Shown: positions 22,829 to 31,352 of the stretch, in pieces | Position numbering within the stretch: the stretch's first letter is position 1 | Layout of the letters: each line of letters begins with the position of its first letter | From: a virus | Virus record (IMG/VR): IMGVR_UViG_3300035704_000007 | Span: 1 to 64,000 of that record | Length of the DNA: 64,000 bases | Direction: 5' to 3' (one strand) | Made by a program: the position numbers and the translations under genes | The notes under the pieces: generated by a model | Told to the model about the DNA's origin: nothing | The model's input: the letters and a program-made list of their open reading frames with translations, nothing else | Database searches by the model: none

Positions 22829-23062
22829 ATGAGCACCCGAACCGAGACCAAAGCCCAGAAAGAACTGATGCGGATGACGCGCTGCTTCGTGGAAACACCC
22901 ACCGACTACTGGAAGCAAGAAGTGCTGCGGGCGGTTGGCGCGGTCGAAGAGGAGGCCCGGCTGGCATCCCAGGAGCGCGAAGCCCGATACATCGCCGCCC
23001 AGGCTGCCGAGCCGCTCTGGTGGGATGACGCGAGTTATGCCGCCTATCAGGCGCGGTCATGA
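22829..23062 (+). CDS. Small helical protein, unknown function
   Basis: 77 aa, with TAAGGAGAGCAAG before the ATG. Charged helix (YWKQEVLRAVGAVEEEARLA) and a Trp-containing tail (LWWDDASYAAYQA). Stop overlaps the next start by 4 bases. No family. Confidence 0.6.
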   Translation: MSTRTETKAQKELMRMTRCFVETPTDYWKQEVLRAVGAVEEEARLASQEREARYIAAQAAEPLWWDDASYAAYQARS

Positions 23063-23244
23063 GCGAAGAACAGGAGCCGAAGGAGGGACAGCCACTCAAG
23101 GCGGCCCGCTTCACGGTTTGCCTCCCCTTCGCCGATTGGGTCAACGCGACGGCGCTGGCCCGACGCCTCCGCCGGGAACACTACTGGGTCGAGGTGTGGG
23201 AAGGCGACCGGCTCGTCTCCCGGCGCGAATGGGGAGCCGACTAG
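23059..23244 (+). CDS. Small alpha/beta protein, unknown function
   Basis: 61 aa. FTVCLPFADWVNATALARRL, then HYWVEVWEGDRLVSRREW: beta-alpha-beta, reminiscent of a small peptide-binding or regulatory domain. Translationally coupled to the upstream gene (ATGA). Confidence 0.6.
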   Translation: MSEEQEPKEGQPLKAARFTVCLPFADWVNATALARRLRREHYWVEVWEGDRLVSRREWGAD

Positions 23245-23245
23245 C

Positions 23246-23271
23246 GGAACAAAGCGCCTTCTCGGTTCGTC
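23246..23271 (+). promoter_or_regulatory. GGAAC-N17-CGTC promoter-like element
   Basis: GGAAC 23246-23250, 17 bases, CGTC 23268-23271, then ATAATAAG. Spacer AAAGCGCCTTCTCGGTT is nearly that of 22762. Confidence 0.65.
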
Positions 23272-23315
23272 ATAATAAGCAAGCAACCTAGTTCTTGTAA
23301 GTAAGGAGAAAGACA

Positions 23316-23537
23316 ATGCGGATGAGCGCCAGCGTTTACACTGTCATTCTTAACGGCCAGCGGTTGGCCGACCACGACAGCCGAGCGGCGGCCGAGGCCC
23401 AGGCGGCGGCGATCGGGGGCACGGTGCGGCTGCTGGACCGGCGGGCGGTGAAGCAGGAGGTCAAGCGGCCGGTGGGTTACTCGGTCAAGCTGAGTGGGCC
23501 GCGAACGGACGCTGAGGCGCTGGCTTTCTTTGTCTAG
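23316..23537 (+). CDS. Small alpha/beta protein, unknown function
   Basis: 73 aa with AAGGAGAAAGACA upstream. SVYTVILNGQRLADHDSRAA and a second strand-helix unit (YSVKLSGPRTDAEALAFFV): two similar halves. No family. Confidence 0.6.
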   Translation: MRMSASVYTVILNGQRLADHDSRAAAEAQAAAIGGTVRLLDRRAVKQEVKRPVGYSVKLSGPRTDAEALAFFV

Positions 23538-23541
23538 CCAG

Positions 23542-23559
23542 GGGGCTGGCAACGGCCCC
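23542..23559 (+). terminator. Short hairpin, copy of the 22453 element
   Basis: GGGGC/GCCCC (23542-23546/23555-23559) with a TGGCAACG loop, then TTCC. Weak terminator or attenuator before the 23580 gene. Confidence 0.4.
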
Positions 23560-23579
23560 TTCCTTGAAAGGAGAAACCG

Positions 23580-23831
23580 ATGCGCGACGAGGACCTGGTA
23601 TTCATCGACGGCGAAGCCTGGCGTGCAGAGGCGTGCGAAGACGGCTATCTCTGCGAGGGTGGGCCCTTTCCCGACGAGTGTCCCGAGTGGGCGACTTTCT
23701 ACCTGCGCTCGGCCGAAGGAGAGGGAAGACGTTTCCTGTGCGACCATCATTTTGCGGCAGCGCGCGCTATCGGGGAGAAGCGCGGTTGCCGCGGTCAGAA
23801 GCTCGTCGTCAAGGGAGATCGGAAGCTATGA
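23580..23831 (+). CDS. Small Cys-rich protein, unknown function
   Basis: 83 aa, with GAAAGGAGAAACCG before the ATG. Five cysteines and a CDHHF motif suggest metal binding (CEDGYLCEGG ... FLCDHHFAAA). Overlaps the next gene by 4 bases; the next protein shares the pattern. Confidence 0.6.
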   Translation: MRDEDLVFIDGEAWRAEACEDGYLCEGGPFPDECPEWATFYLRSAEGEGRRFLCDHHFAAARAIGEKRGCRGQKLVVKGDRKL

Positions 23832-24076
23832 GCCAACTGACTGATCTTAAAGACATCAAGATCATCGAGCGCCACCCGGAGGCGAAGGTAGGCCCGGATT
23901 ATCAGCGCGCTATTGACGCGAACGGCGCTTGGTGGCATCGAGTCGTTGGCCATCCGGATTTTCCCCGACGTTGCCACCTCTGCGGCGAATCCGTGCCGCG
24001 CGGTTGGGCGCCGGAGGCCGGAGCGGTTACGGCCCTCGATTTCATCTGCGATAATCACTTTCTCGGCAGGGAATAA
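23828..24076 (+). CDS. Small zinc-binding protein
   Basis: 82 aa from ATG 23828 (ATGA overlap). WWHRVVGHPDFPRRCHLCGE and DFICDNHF give a C..C...C..H site like that of the preceding protein, so the two may be diverged duplicates. Confidence 0.6.
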   Translation: MSQLTDLKDIKIIERHPEAKVGPDYQRAIDANGAWWHRVVGHPDFPRRCHLCGESVPRGWAPEAGAVTALDFICDNHFLGRE

Positions 24077-24077
24077 C

Positions 24078-24563
24078 ATGGACATGGAAGAGCGACTGGA
24101 GCGCATTGCCACCGGTCATGCGGATGCGGCGGCGGCGGATCGCAGCGGCGAGACCGTCAGCGATCAGTGGGCAGAGGCGATGGGCTTCGAGGGGGACGAC
24201 TTCTTCTTCGAGGCAGAAAGCGCCGAGGAAGCACGCGCTAGAATGTCTCCCGAAGACGCGGAGGCAGACCGCCACTATTGCGCGAAGCTGGAGCGCGAGG
24301 CGGACGCGGAGCAGAGCCGGGAGGAGTGGCGCGCTGTGAAGCAGTGGCGCCACTATGTGGTTCTCGTGCCGGGCCTCGGCGGCTTCTGGATGCCCGACCG
24401 GGATCTCGGCTCCCAGGACCGCTACGAGACCCAAGAGGCCGCCCTGGAGCGGGCGGCCTGGCTCTATCACGAGCGGGCGGTTTCCGCCGTGCAGGTCCAT
24501 GAGAAGACCGATGCGATTATCGCGGTCTGGCCGGAAGAGGAGAAAGAGCGATGCAGCGATTGA
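24078..24563 (+). CDS. Acidic protein, unknown function
   Basis: 161 aa. Very acidic N-terminal two-thirds (EGDDFFFEAESAEEARARMS). The C-terminal domain contains HYVVLVPGLGGFWMPDRDLG and a helix-strand end. Could be a DNA mimic or protein-binding factor, given the charge; unproven. Overlaps the next gene by 13 bases. Confidence 0.6.
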   Translation: MDMEERLERIATGHADAAAADRSGETVSDQWAEAMGFEGDDFFFEAESAEEARARMSPEDAEADRHYCAKLEREADAEQSREEWRAVKQWRHYVVLVPGLGGFWMPDRDLGSQDRYETQEAALERAAWLYHERAVSAVQVHEKTDAIIAVWPEEEKERCSD

Positions 24564-24961
24564 AACCGGGAGGCAACCCTGACAACCCGCAGGACTGGGA
24601 GGCGTTCGATTACGTGCAGTTTGCGGCGGACCAGGCCGCGAACGCGAGCAAACGTGAAACGCTCACCGACACCCTGACGAACGAGCCCGTTCAGCCCTTG
24701 ACGGTGCGCCGTCTCTCCTGGCAAGAGTTTTGGCACCGTCGCCCGACGAAGATCCATCTCGTTGCCCTCACCATGCGCGGCTGGGACCTGGCCGACCGGG
24801 CGCTCTGCGGTCAGGTGGTTAACCACGAGGAGGCCCGAGAAGACACCGGAACGGGGACGCACTGGGTCTGCAAGCGGTGCCTGATTGCCTATGCGAAGCG
24901 ACAACTGGCTGAGCCGTCGACAGCGCCGCTTGATGATCCCTTTCTCGCGGCTCCCCGCTAA
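24551..24961 (+). CDS. Last gene of the rightward operon, unknown function
   Basis: 136 aa. WQEFWHRRPTKIHLVALTMR and an ALCGQVV ... HWVCKRCLIA Cys cluster suggest a small zinc site. It converges with the sigma-like gene; the two stop codons overlap, and no terminator separates them. Confidence 0.6.
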   Translation: MQRLKPGGNPDNPQDWEAFDYVQFAADQAANASKRETLTDTLTNEPVQPLTVRRLSWQEFWHRRPTKIHLVALTMRGWDLADRALCGQVVNHEEAREDTGTGTHWVCKRCLIAYAKRQLAEPSTAPLDDPFLAAPR

Positions 24962-25620
24962 CGGGCCGGGGCTTGCCGCGCCACCGCCGTCTTCCGCCGG
25001 TGCCAGCTCTCCCGGTGCTGGCGCCGGACACAGATGCGGCAAGCCCGCTTGCCGTTGGGGCGGTGATAGGTATTCTCTTCCGTCAGCCGATGCCCCTGCG
25101 GGCAGCAGCCATCGGTGCCGCGCGGCTGGCTCTTCTGGCCCGCGCCGCGGGCGCGCTGCCGGACGCGCTGGAGGGCGTGGCGGACCGTCGATGCGGGGAT
25201 CCGCAATTGCTCGCTGGCGGCGGCGCTGGAGAGCCCGGCGCCATAGACGGCGGCGAGGCAGCGGCGCTCCAGCCGGCTGCTGCCGGCCCAGACCGCCGCC
25301 CAGAGCCGCTCCGCTTCCCACTGATCGAGTAAGGGCCCGGTCCAGTCGTCGCTGACCCCCTCCTGCTCCAACGGCTCTTCGCGCGCCCGCCAGCGGCGGG
25401 CCCGGCGCAGATAGTCGCGCGCGGCCCAGCGGGCCGCCCGCATCGCCCACTGGTCTCGCCCGCAGCCCGTCGCCTCGCTCCAGGTGGACAGGCTCTCCCA
25501 CATCCGCAGGTAGCCCTCGGCCAGCATATCGTCCGCCTCCGCCGGGAACGCCTGGAGATCCGGCCAAAGCGCGCTCCGTACCCGCCGCATCAGCCGGCGC
25601 ACTTCGGCCTCCTCGATCAT
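24958..25620 (-). CDS. ECF-like sigma protein with C-terminal zinc-finger/HNH-like module
   Basis: 220 aa from ATG 25620, overlapping the upstream stop by 4 bases. Residues ~25-80 read as sigma region 2 (AEADDMLAEGYLRMWESLST, AARDYLRRARRWR). Residues ~115-160 read as region 4 (LERRCLAAVYGAGLSSAAAS, then LRIPASTVRHALQRV). Residues 172-205 form CCPQGHRLTEENTY ... CRICVRRQHRE, the same zinc-finger block found in the HNH protein at 4204. A fusion of a group IV sigma-like core to a DNA-binding finger is unusual. It might recognise the GGAAC-type elements. Confidence 0.65.
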   Translation of the reverse strand: MIEEAEVRRLMRRVRSALWPDLQAFPAEADDMLAEGYLRMWESLSTWSEATGCGRDQWAMRAARWAARDYLRRARRWRAREEPLEQEGVSDDWTGPLLDQWEAERLWAAVWAGSSRLERRCLAAVYGAGLSSAAASEQLRIPASTVRHALQRVRQRARGAGQKSQPRGTDGCCPQGHRLTEENTYHRPNGKRACRICVRRQHRESWHRRKTAVARQAPAR

Positions 25621-26900
25621 CGGGGGACGACCGAGAAGCCCCGGAAGACCACTGAAACGCCATCGGCCCGCGTTAGCGTCACCGGGAGCAGTGCGGGCAG
25701 CGGCGGCGGCGCCGGCACCGTGAACGCAATCTCGGTATCGCTCCACGCCAGGACGGGAAGCGGCGCTGCTCCGAGCAGCAATTGCCCCGGCGCCGCGCCA
25801 AAACAGGTTCCCTCCGCAAAGGCTGTTTGACCGCCCGCCAGATCCCAGTCCGGGCCGCTGCCTAACTGCCGCGCCGCGTTGAGGAAATTGGCCAGGAGCG
25901 GCAGCCGGCAGGGCACGAAGACCCCCGGCGCCGGTGGGGTCGGCGTTCCGTCAATCGTGAAATCTGCCGCCGCCGTGAGGAACGTCGTCGCTCCTGGCAG
26001 CGTGACCTGAACCGTCTCGTGGACGCGGGGCCCATCGCCCGGATCAGGCACCGTTCCGCTGATCTGCGTCGCCGTCCACTGACCGATCTTCGCGGGCCCG
26101 GTCGGATCGAACGCGACCTGTCCCGCCACGGTGCCCAGGCCGCTCCCGCGGATCACGAAGGACGCTCCGGGTAGAGCGTGCGCCAGCGGCGTTGCACCGT
26201 CTGCCGCGAACAGGCCGCTGATGGTGGCGCTCTGGCTGCCGCTGGTGATCGGGATCGGCGGCGCCACCATGACGAGCGGCTGCGGGGCGCCGCTGTTGCC
26301 CGCCTGCAGATAGAGCCGCACCGGATCGAGGCCCGCCGCGACCGGCTGCACGACGGCGGTGATCCGGGTATCCGTCCAGGTGAGCACTTTGGCGTCCCCG
26401 TCATTGATGATGAGGCGGCCGAAAGTGGGCGGGAGGGGCGTCGTAAAGCCAGTGCCCAGCACTGTGATCGTGTCGCCCGGCTTCGCGCTCGTCAGGGGCG
26501 CTCCCGCCGCGGACTGATAGCCGGTGATCGCGGCCGGGACCGGGACGGGGGCCGGGGTCGTCGCCGGCTCCAGGGTGATCTGCTGCAGCCGCGTCACGCC
26601 GGCCAGCGTGGCCCGGATCGTCAGGAAGCGGCGAGCTGTCGGGCTCTTTGTCTGCACCGCGAAACGGGCGAAGCTCTGCCCGGCGGGCACGAGGACCGTC
26701 CCCGGCAGCGTCGCCGTGGGATCGTCGGTGGAGAGCGCCACTGGCGTATCGACGGTCACGGCCGCAGTCAGGACCAGCTTGACCAGGACGAGCGTACCGC
26801 CGGGAACGCCGAGCTGGAGGGCCGACAGGCCGGGCGCCGTCGCGTGCGGGCGGCGGACGGCGGGTGGTGGCTTCGGAAGCGGCTGCGGCTGCCCAAACAT
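25617..26900 (-). CDS. IPT/TIG-domain virion or adhesin protein
   Basis: 427 aa. At least three Ig-like IPT/TIG repeats are visible (AITGYQSAAGAPLTSAKPGD, then TITVLGTGF; SFVIRGSGLGTVAGQVAFD; QLLLGAAPLPVLAWSDTEIA). The N-terminus is Pro-rich. Such domains decorate tails or bind host surface sugars. It lies at the distal end of the tail cluster, so a tail-fibre/adhesin role fits. Confidence 0.7.
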   Translation of the reverse strand: MFGQPQPLPKPPPAVRRPHATAPGLSALQLGVPGGTLVLVKLVLTAAVTVDTPVALSTDDPTATLPGTVLVPAGQSFARFAVQTKSPTARRFLTIRATLAGVTRLQQITLEPATTPAPVPVPAAITGYQSAAGAPLTSAKPGDTITVLGTGFTTPLPPTFGRLIINDGDAKVLTWTDTRITAVVQPVAAGLDPVRLYLQAGNSGAPQPLVMVAPPIPITSGSQSATISGLFAADGATPLAHALPGASFVIRGSGLGTVAGQVAFDPTGPAKIGQWTATQISGTVPDPGDGPRVHETVQVTLPGATTFLTAAADFTIDGTPTPPAPGVFVPCRLPLLANFLNAARQLGSGPDWDLAGGQTAFAEGTCFGAAPGQLLLGAAPLPVLAWSDTEIAFTVPAPPPLPALLPVTLTRADGVSVVFRGFSVVPR

Positions 26901-27728
26901 CTAGCTGGCCCTCCAGTGGAGCATGTTGAGATAGACCGGCGCCGTCACCGTGCCCCCGCCGTTCGAATTCGCGTAGATGCCGATCCGGGTGGGCGTGATG
27001 AACGTATTGCGGGCGACTGAGAACAGGGTCACGAAATTGACGCCGTCATTGCTGGCGTTGAACGTCCAGTTGGTATTGTCATCGTGGATCTGCAGCCAGA
27101 GCAGGCCGCTCGCCATATAGGGAGAGGCCGGCTGCGGGCTCGCGATCAGGACGAACTCGGCCGAGAAGGCGCTCGGGGAGGTCCATTTACTCACCGCCAT
27201 GGAGAGGCCGCTCCCCAGAAACGCGGTACGGGCGACCACGTCGAAGGTGATGACCCCGCCGCCGCTGCTGTCCCGCAGGCACATTCCTGCCGCTAAGAAG
27301 TTGGCGAACAGGACGGTGGGCAGCAGTCCCGCCGTCACCGTGTAGGGCGGCGTCGGCAGCGCCACGTCGAGGATGCGGAGCTGGTCGGTACTCGAGGAGG
27401 GCGCCGTCAACAGCACCGCGCCGTTCGTGGTGCTCATTGTCGCACCGCCCTGGTTGGTGAAGGCGAAAGCGGGAATGGTCGGGTCGGTCAGCGGGAAGAG
27501 CGGGCCGAACCTTGCGAAAGCGGAGCCGGAGTCACGCTGCAAGCTGTACCCGTCTGTGGGCAGGAAGAGGCGCCCGTTCCAACCCGCGGCGGGGCGAGTG
27601 GCGAAGGCGCCGCTGACGACCGTGGAGGCGGGCATCGCGTCAATGAGATCCAGGCTTTGATCGATAGGAGTTTCGGGCTGCGATTGTCCGCTGACGACAT
27701 ACGGCAGGCCCAGATGGGTGGTTGGCAT
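26901..27728 (-). CDS. Tail fibre-like protein with lectin-type domain
   Basis: 275 aa. The N-terminus (MPTTHLGLPYVVSGQSQPET) is typical of short phage fibre proteins that attach to a baseplate. The C-terminal ~180 residues (SGLLWLQIHDDNTNWTFNAS, NDGVNFVTLFSVARN) resemble a concanavalin-like or DUF1349-type sandwich. Probably a receptor-binding protein. Sits between the tail-tip protein and the TIG protein. Confidence 0.68.
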   Translation of the reverse strand: MPTTHLGLPYVVSGQSQPETPIDQSLDLIDAMPASTVVSGAFATRPAAGWNGRLFLPTDGYSLQRDSGSAFARFGPLFPLTDPTIPAFAFTNQGGATMSTTNGAVLLTAPSSSTDQLRILDVALPTPPYTVTAGLLPTVLFANFLAAGMCLRDSSGGGVITFDVVARTAFLGSGLSMAVSKWTSPSAFSAEFVLIASPQPASPYMASGLLWLQIHDDNTNWTFNASNDGVNFVTLFSVARNTFITPTRIGIYANSNGGGTVTAPVYLNMLHWRAS

Positions 27729-27738
27729 GAATGATCCT

Positions 27739-30700
27739 CTAGCCGACGAAGAAAGCGGGATAGCCGGCGCTCAGTGCTCCGGTCTGGGTAATGATGAAGC
27801 GAACGGAAGACTGCGGACTACCGAAGTCGGTGGTCTGCGCGCTGGCGAGATAGACCTGACTGGGGCTGGTCGGCGTGAAAGTGCGGAGCACCCGCTCGGC
27901 CGTTCCCCCGCTGACGTAGGCCGGCAAGAGATAGAGCGTGCTCACGTCGGACAAGGAAAAACTGTTGCTCAGTGCATTGCTCACCGTGCCGATCAGGCCA
28001 TTGACGCCCACGAGACCGATTACCCCCGTCAGATAGACCTTCTGCCCGTTGCTGAACCCGTGCGCGGTCGAGTTGAAGGTGGGAACGGACGCCGTCATGA
28101 TGGCGGTGATCGTTTTCGGCGCTCCCGAGAGCACGGACACGGCATACGCTTCCGTGGTCTCGCCGAGCGGTACCGTCGCGCCGGAAGGCAGCCCCGCCCC
28201 CGTCCGCGAGCGCCTGGTCCACGTTAAGGTGATGTCGCCGGCAAGCCGCGTGGCCGCCAAGTGGCACGGTGCATACGGCTTCGCCTCCTCGCCGCGGATC
28301 GACAGGGGCACGGGGGTTGCCGCCGCGATGGCGGTTCCCGAGGTGACCGCTTTGAGGATCACCTGCGAGGAGAAGGCACCGCCGCCGAGCACTTCGCGCA
28401 CCGCCGAGGCGTCCAACAAAGCGAACCGCTCGCCGACACGATGCTCAGACCATCTCCCGTCCGTGCCGCGCCGGCCGCGCAGGAGCCGCGAGAGGCGATA
28501 GGTAGTGCCGGTCAACGGCGTGACGGTGGCGAACTGGATCACCTCATCCCCGAGGATGGCCAGGTTCGCCCCCGCAGTCACGTCGGCATCGGAGGTCGAA
28601 GTGGGCGCGTCGCCGGCGATCAATGAAATATCGACTGTGTTCGTGGTGTCGAACGGCCCCGGCTCCGTTCCGGCGGCGAGCGCCGAGAGCGCCGTGCCGA
28701 TGGCTGGCCCGCTGTTGATGCTCCCGATCAACTGGTAGCTGGCGCCGGCGTCGAGGCTGAGATAGAGCGCGGCCCCCGGCCAGTACCCGGAGGCGCCGGC
28801 ATTGGCGACGGCATAGAAGCCGATGGAAGCGGCGTCGGCATCTCTCAAGGCGTTGCCGCTCCATGCCACCAGCGTGGTGGTCAGCGTGTCCATCACCGCG
28901 GCCGGCGGCGTCGTCAGCGCCCCACCCGCAGCGCTCTGCACCAACACGGCGGCGTCGTCCAGCACCCCGGTAATCCGGATCGGTCCCGGCAGCGCCAGGT
29001 CCATCTGCTGGATCCGCACCGACAGGCTGCCGGCGGGGGTTGGCAGTAGGACCGTATCACCAGGAGCGAGATAGAGGTAGCGCGGCCCCAGTACGATTTG
29101 CGGCGTCTCGCGCTCCAGCCAGCGCCGATAGAGGATCTTCTCCACGATCTGCCGCGCGTGGTCGTCGCTCAAAACGAGCGGCACTGTCACTGTCACCACC
29201 TGCTGGAGCCAGGTCTTCGTGACCCGGCTCGCTCCCTGCATCGATTGCAGGTAGTTGCGCGCCGGCAGCCCGTAGTACGTGAGTTCAGCGCGGAACGGCA
29301 AGTCGAGCTCCGAGAGGCGCGGAATGGTCAAGGTCAGCGGCGGGTCGCTCTCCGGCCCGTCCACCAACCGCGCCGCCAGGTCTCCCGCCGGGATCGTCGC
29401 CACACTGCCCGCGCCCCGCTTCAAGGCGAAAATCTTGCCGTCGACCTCCGTCAGGTAGGTATCGTACGCCTGGAGCAGCGGGTCGATCACGGAGCGGGCG
29501 TCAGAACGGTCGGCGATAATGAAGCCGTCCACCTTATCCACCGCTGCGCTGACATCGAACTGCCCGGCCGTCAGGCCCGCTTGCGTGAACAGGTCGGTCA
29601 GGATGGTGGAGAGAGCCACCTGGGTCGCCACCAGCAGCCCGGCCGAGAAATCATCGATCCGGTTGGTCGAGGCGCAGGAGAAGCCGTAGGAGGTCGCTGT
29701 CTGGTTGAAACTGTCGCTGGCCGTGCAGACCTGAAGGCCGTTGACATACCCCGTCACGGTCGCCCCGTTGAACGTGAGCTTCAGCACGTCTCCGGCGAGG
29801 GCCGGCTGCGTGGAGGTCGTGACAATGGTAAACGCGCCGGCGACCCGCTTGCCCAATTCGTAATTGCTCGAGTCGAAGGCCGATTGCCCGAACCACCAGT
29901 AATTGTCCTTGTCCGAGAGCCGCCCCAGTACGAAGCCGGCGCCGAGCCCGGAGCCGGTCCCGGTCGTCACGGTGAGCTGCGCGAAGGTGGCATCGCTGAC
30001 GCTGCAATCGATCCAGGTCGGATGGTCATTGCTGCCGGTCGTGTTCGCCTGGTTACTGACGACCTGCCCCGCCACGGTGCCGAACTGCCAGGTCTGCCCG
30101 CTGTCCGCCGTGATCAGGGTGCCATCCGCCCGGTTGAAGCTGTCGGAGGCCAGCAGGCCGCTGTCCGCTTTCACCACGTCGAAGCTCAGGGGGTTGGGAA
30201 AGGCGTTGTTGAAATCGACCAGGGGCAGGTCCTGAAAGACGACGTAGGCATCTCCTCGGTAGGCCGGCGTGGTCGCTCCCGCGGAAGCGACGATCAGCGG
30301 GTCCGGCATCTGCACCTCGTCGCCGAGGTAGATGCGGATCGTATAGGAGCTTTGCGGGCTGGCGTTGACATCGTAGATCACCCGGTCCCCGGCCCGGATC
30401 TTGCTCACCTGGGTGATCGGTCCCCGGCACAACAAGCAAGCAAACGACATGGTGAAGCTCGTGGTCGGGGGTGCGAAATCGGTGAAGTTGGCGATGTCGA
30501 AAGGCACCTGCGTCTTGGTCGTGATCGGGTTGCGCGGGTCGGCCCAGATGACGGTCCCATTTAACCTCATTGACCCCCAGACCTGGCTTATCGGCGTCCC
30601 GTAGGCCGAGCCCGTAATTCGCAAATCCGGCAACCTGGCTTGGTTGGGCTGCGGCTTATTAGCCGCGTCAAGCGCACCGCCTACAGCCACCCCGACGCTG

Positions 30701-30771
30701 TACCCCAGGAGCGGATTCCCAAAAGCCAGACCGATGGCCCCACCAACCAAGCCTAAGGCTATCGTAGCCAC
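27739..30771 (-). CDS. Tail-tip/baseplate hub protein (J/GTA-type) with inserted lectin domain
   Basis: 1010 aa from GTG 30771. The Gly/Ala-rich membrane-like N-terminus plus PDLRITGSAYGTPISQVWGS and VIWADPRN is the hallmark of long tail-tip proteins of the lambda J/GTA type. A concanavalin-like insert lies at about 205-390 (DSFNRADGTLITADSG ... YWWFGQSAFDSSNYELG). Fibronectin-like and SGTA-type repeats follow to the C-terminus, which contacts the host. Follows NlpC/P60, as in other siphophages. Confidence 0.82.
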   Translation of the reverse strand: MATIALGLVGGAIGLAFGNPLLGYSVGVAVGGALDAANKPQPNQARLPDLRITGSAYGTPISQVWGSMRLNGTVIWADPRNPITTKTQVPFDIANFTDFAPPTTSFTMSFACLLCRGPITQVSKIRAGDRVIYDVNASPQSSYTIRIYLGDEVQMPDPLIVASAGATTPAYRGDAYVVFQDLPLVDFNNAFPNPLSFDVVKADSGLLASDSFNRADGTLITADSGQTWQFGTVAGQVVSNQANTTGSNDHPTWIDCSVSDATFAQLTVTTGTGSGLGAGFVLGRLSDKDNYWWFGQSAFDSSNYELGKRVAGAFTIVTTSTQPALAGDVLKLTFNGATVTGYVNGLQVCTASDSFNQTATSYGFSCASTNRIDDFSAGLLVATQVALSTILTDLFTQAGLTAGQFDVSAAVDKVDGFIIADRSDARSVIDPLLQAYDTYLTEVDGKIFALKRGAGSVATIPAGDLAARLVDGPESDPPLTLTIPRLSELDLPFRAELTYYGLPARNYLQSMQGASRVTKTWLQQVVTVTVPLVLSDDHARQIVEKILYRRWLERETPQIVLGPRYLYLAPGDTVLLPTPAGSLSVRIQQMDLALPGPIRITGVLDDAAVLVQSAAGGALTTPPAAVMDTLTTTLVAWSGNALRDADAASIGFYAVANAGASGYWPGAALYLSLDAGASYQLIGSINSGPAIGTALSALAAGTEPGPFDTTNTVDISLIAGDAPTSTSDADVTAGANLAILGDEVIQFATVTPLTGTTYRLSRLLRGRRGTDGRWSEHRVGERFALLDASAVREVLGGGAFSSQVILKAVTSGTAIAAATPVPLSIRGEEAKPYAPCHLAATRLAGDITLTWTRRSRTGAGLPSGATVPLGETTEAYAVSVLSGAPKTITAIMTASVPTFNSTAHGFSNGQKVYLTGVIGLVGVNGLIGTVSNALSNSFSLSDVSTLYLLPAYVSGGTAERVLRTFTPTSPSQVYLASAQTTDFGSPQSSVRFIITQTGALSAGYPAFFVG

Positions 30772-30778
30772 GAGCGAC

Positions 30779-30862
30779 TTACCCCTTGCCTCTCGCGATA
30801 ATGATCAGCACAATCGCTATCGCCAGCGCGCACCATGTCAATTCGAGCGCATATTTACTCAC
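30779..30862 (-). CDS. 27-aa membrane peptide between NlpC/P60 and tail-tip genes
   Basis: GTG 30862 overlaps the TAG of the NlpC gene by one base, with GGGGG upstream. It has a single hydrophobic helix (WCALAIAIVLIII) and an RGKG tail. Small, but well placed and translationally coupled. Confidence 0.5.
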   Translation of the reverse strand: MSKYALELTWCALAIAIVLIIIARGKG

Positions 30863-31269
30863 TAATAGAGCCCCCGCCACCTATAGACGGCCGCCGTGTG
30901 CTCCTGCCAAAAAGCGTCGTAAGCGTGCTCGACCACGCAGCCGGCTCGCTCCCAGCTATGAATGAGTGTCCCTTCAGCCGTCGTCAAGCCCAGGTGAATA
31001 GCCTGCCCGGAGAACTGCAGCAGGACGACATCGCCGGCGTACGCCTCCCCGCAGACATGCTCCAGATGCTGCTGCAGATAAGCGAACACCTGTTCCGGGT
31101 GCACCGGCTGCGAGTAGCGCGGCATCGCGCCATCGGAGAGACCCACCGCCTGCGCGCAGGCCAGCAGTAAGCCGGCACAGTCGCAGCCGAGGCCCTTGAC
31201 CGGGACGCACTTCCTGAACGGCGTTCCCAGCCAGCTTCTCGCTTCGTCCACCAGATCCTGGCCGGTCAT
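30862..31269 (-). CDS. NlpC/P60-family tail assembly peptidase
   Basis: 135 aa. Catalytic motif GCDCAGLLLACAQ (C31), then QAIHLGL (H92) and LIHSWERAG (H104). In siphophages this protein acts at the tail tip, cutting cell-wall peptides or aiding tip assembly. Its first 17 codons have a diverged second copy at 32194-32244, on the far side of a plus-strand island, showing that the island entered at the 5' end of this gene. Confidence 0.87.
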   Translation of the reverse strand: MTGQDLVDEARSWLGTPFRKCVPVKGLGCDCAGLLLACAQAVGLSDGAMPRYSQPVHPEQVFAYLQQHLEHVCGEAYAGDVVLLQFSGQAIHLGLTTAEGTLIHSWERAGCVVEHAYDAFWQEHTAAVYRWRGLY

Positions 31270-31283
31270 CGACGAATCCCTAC

Positions 31284-31312
31284 TTGACGCGGCTGAATAT
31301 TTACGCTATAAT
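31284..31312 (+). promoter_or_regulatory. Consensus sigma-70 promoter of the plus-strand island
   Basis: TTGACG at 31284-31289, 17-base spacer, TATAAT at 31307-31312. This is the best host-type promoter in the window. It would transcribe the two island genes independently of the phage programme. Confidence 0.85.
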
Positions 31313-31352
31313 TCCCCTGTAAGCAGTGAGTAGTCAGCCAAGGAGAGAACCG

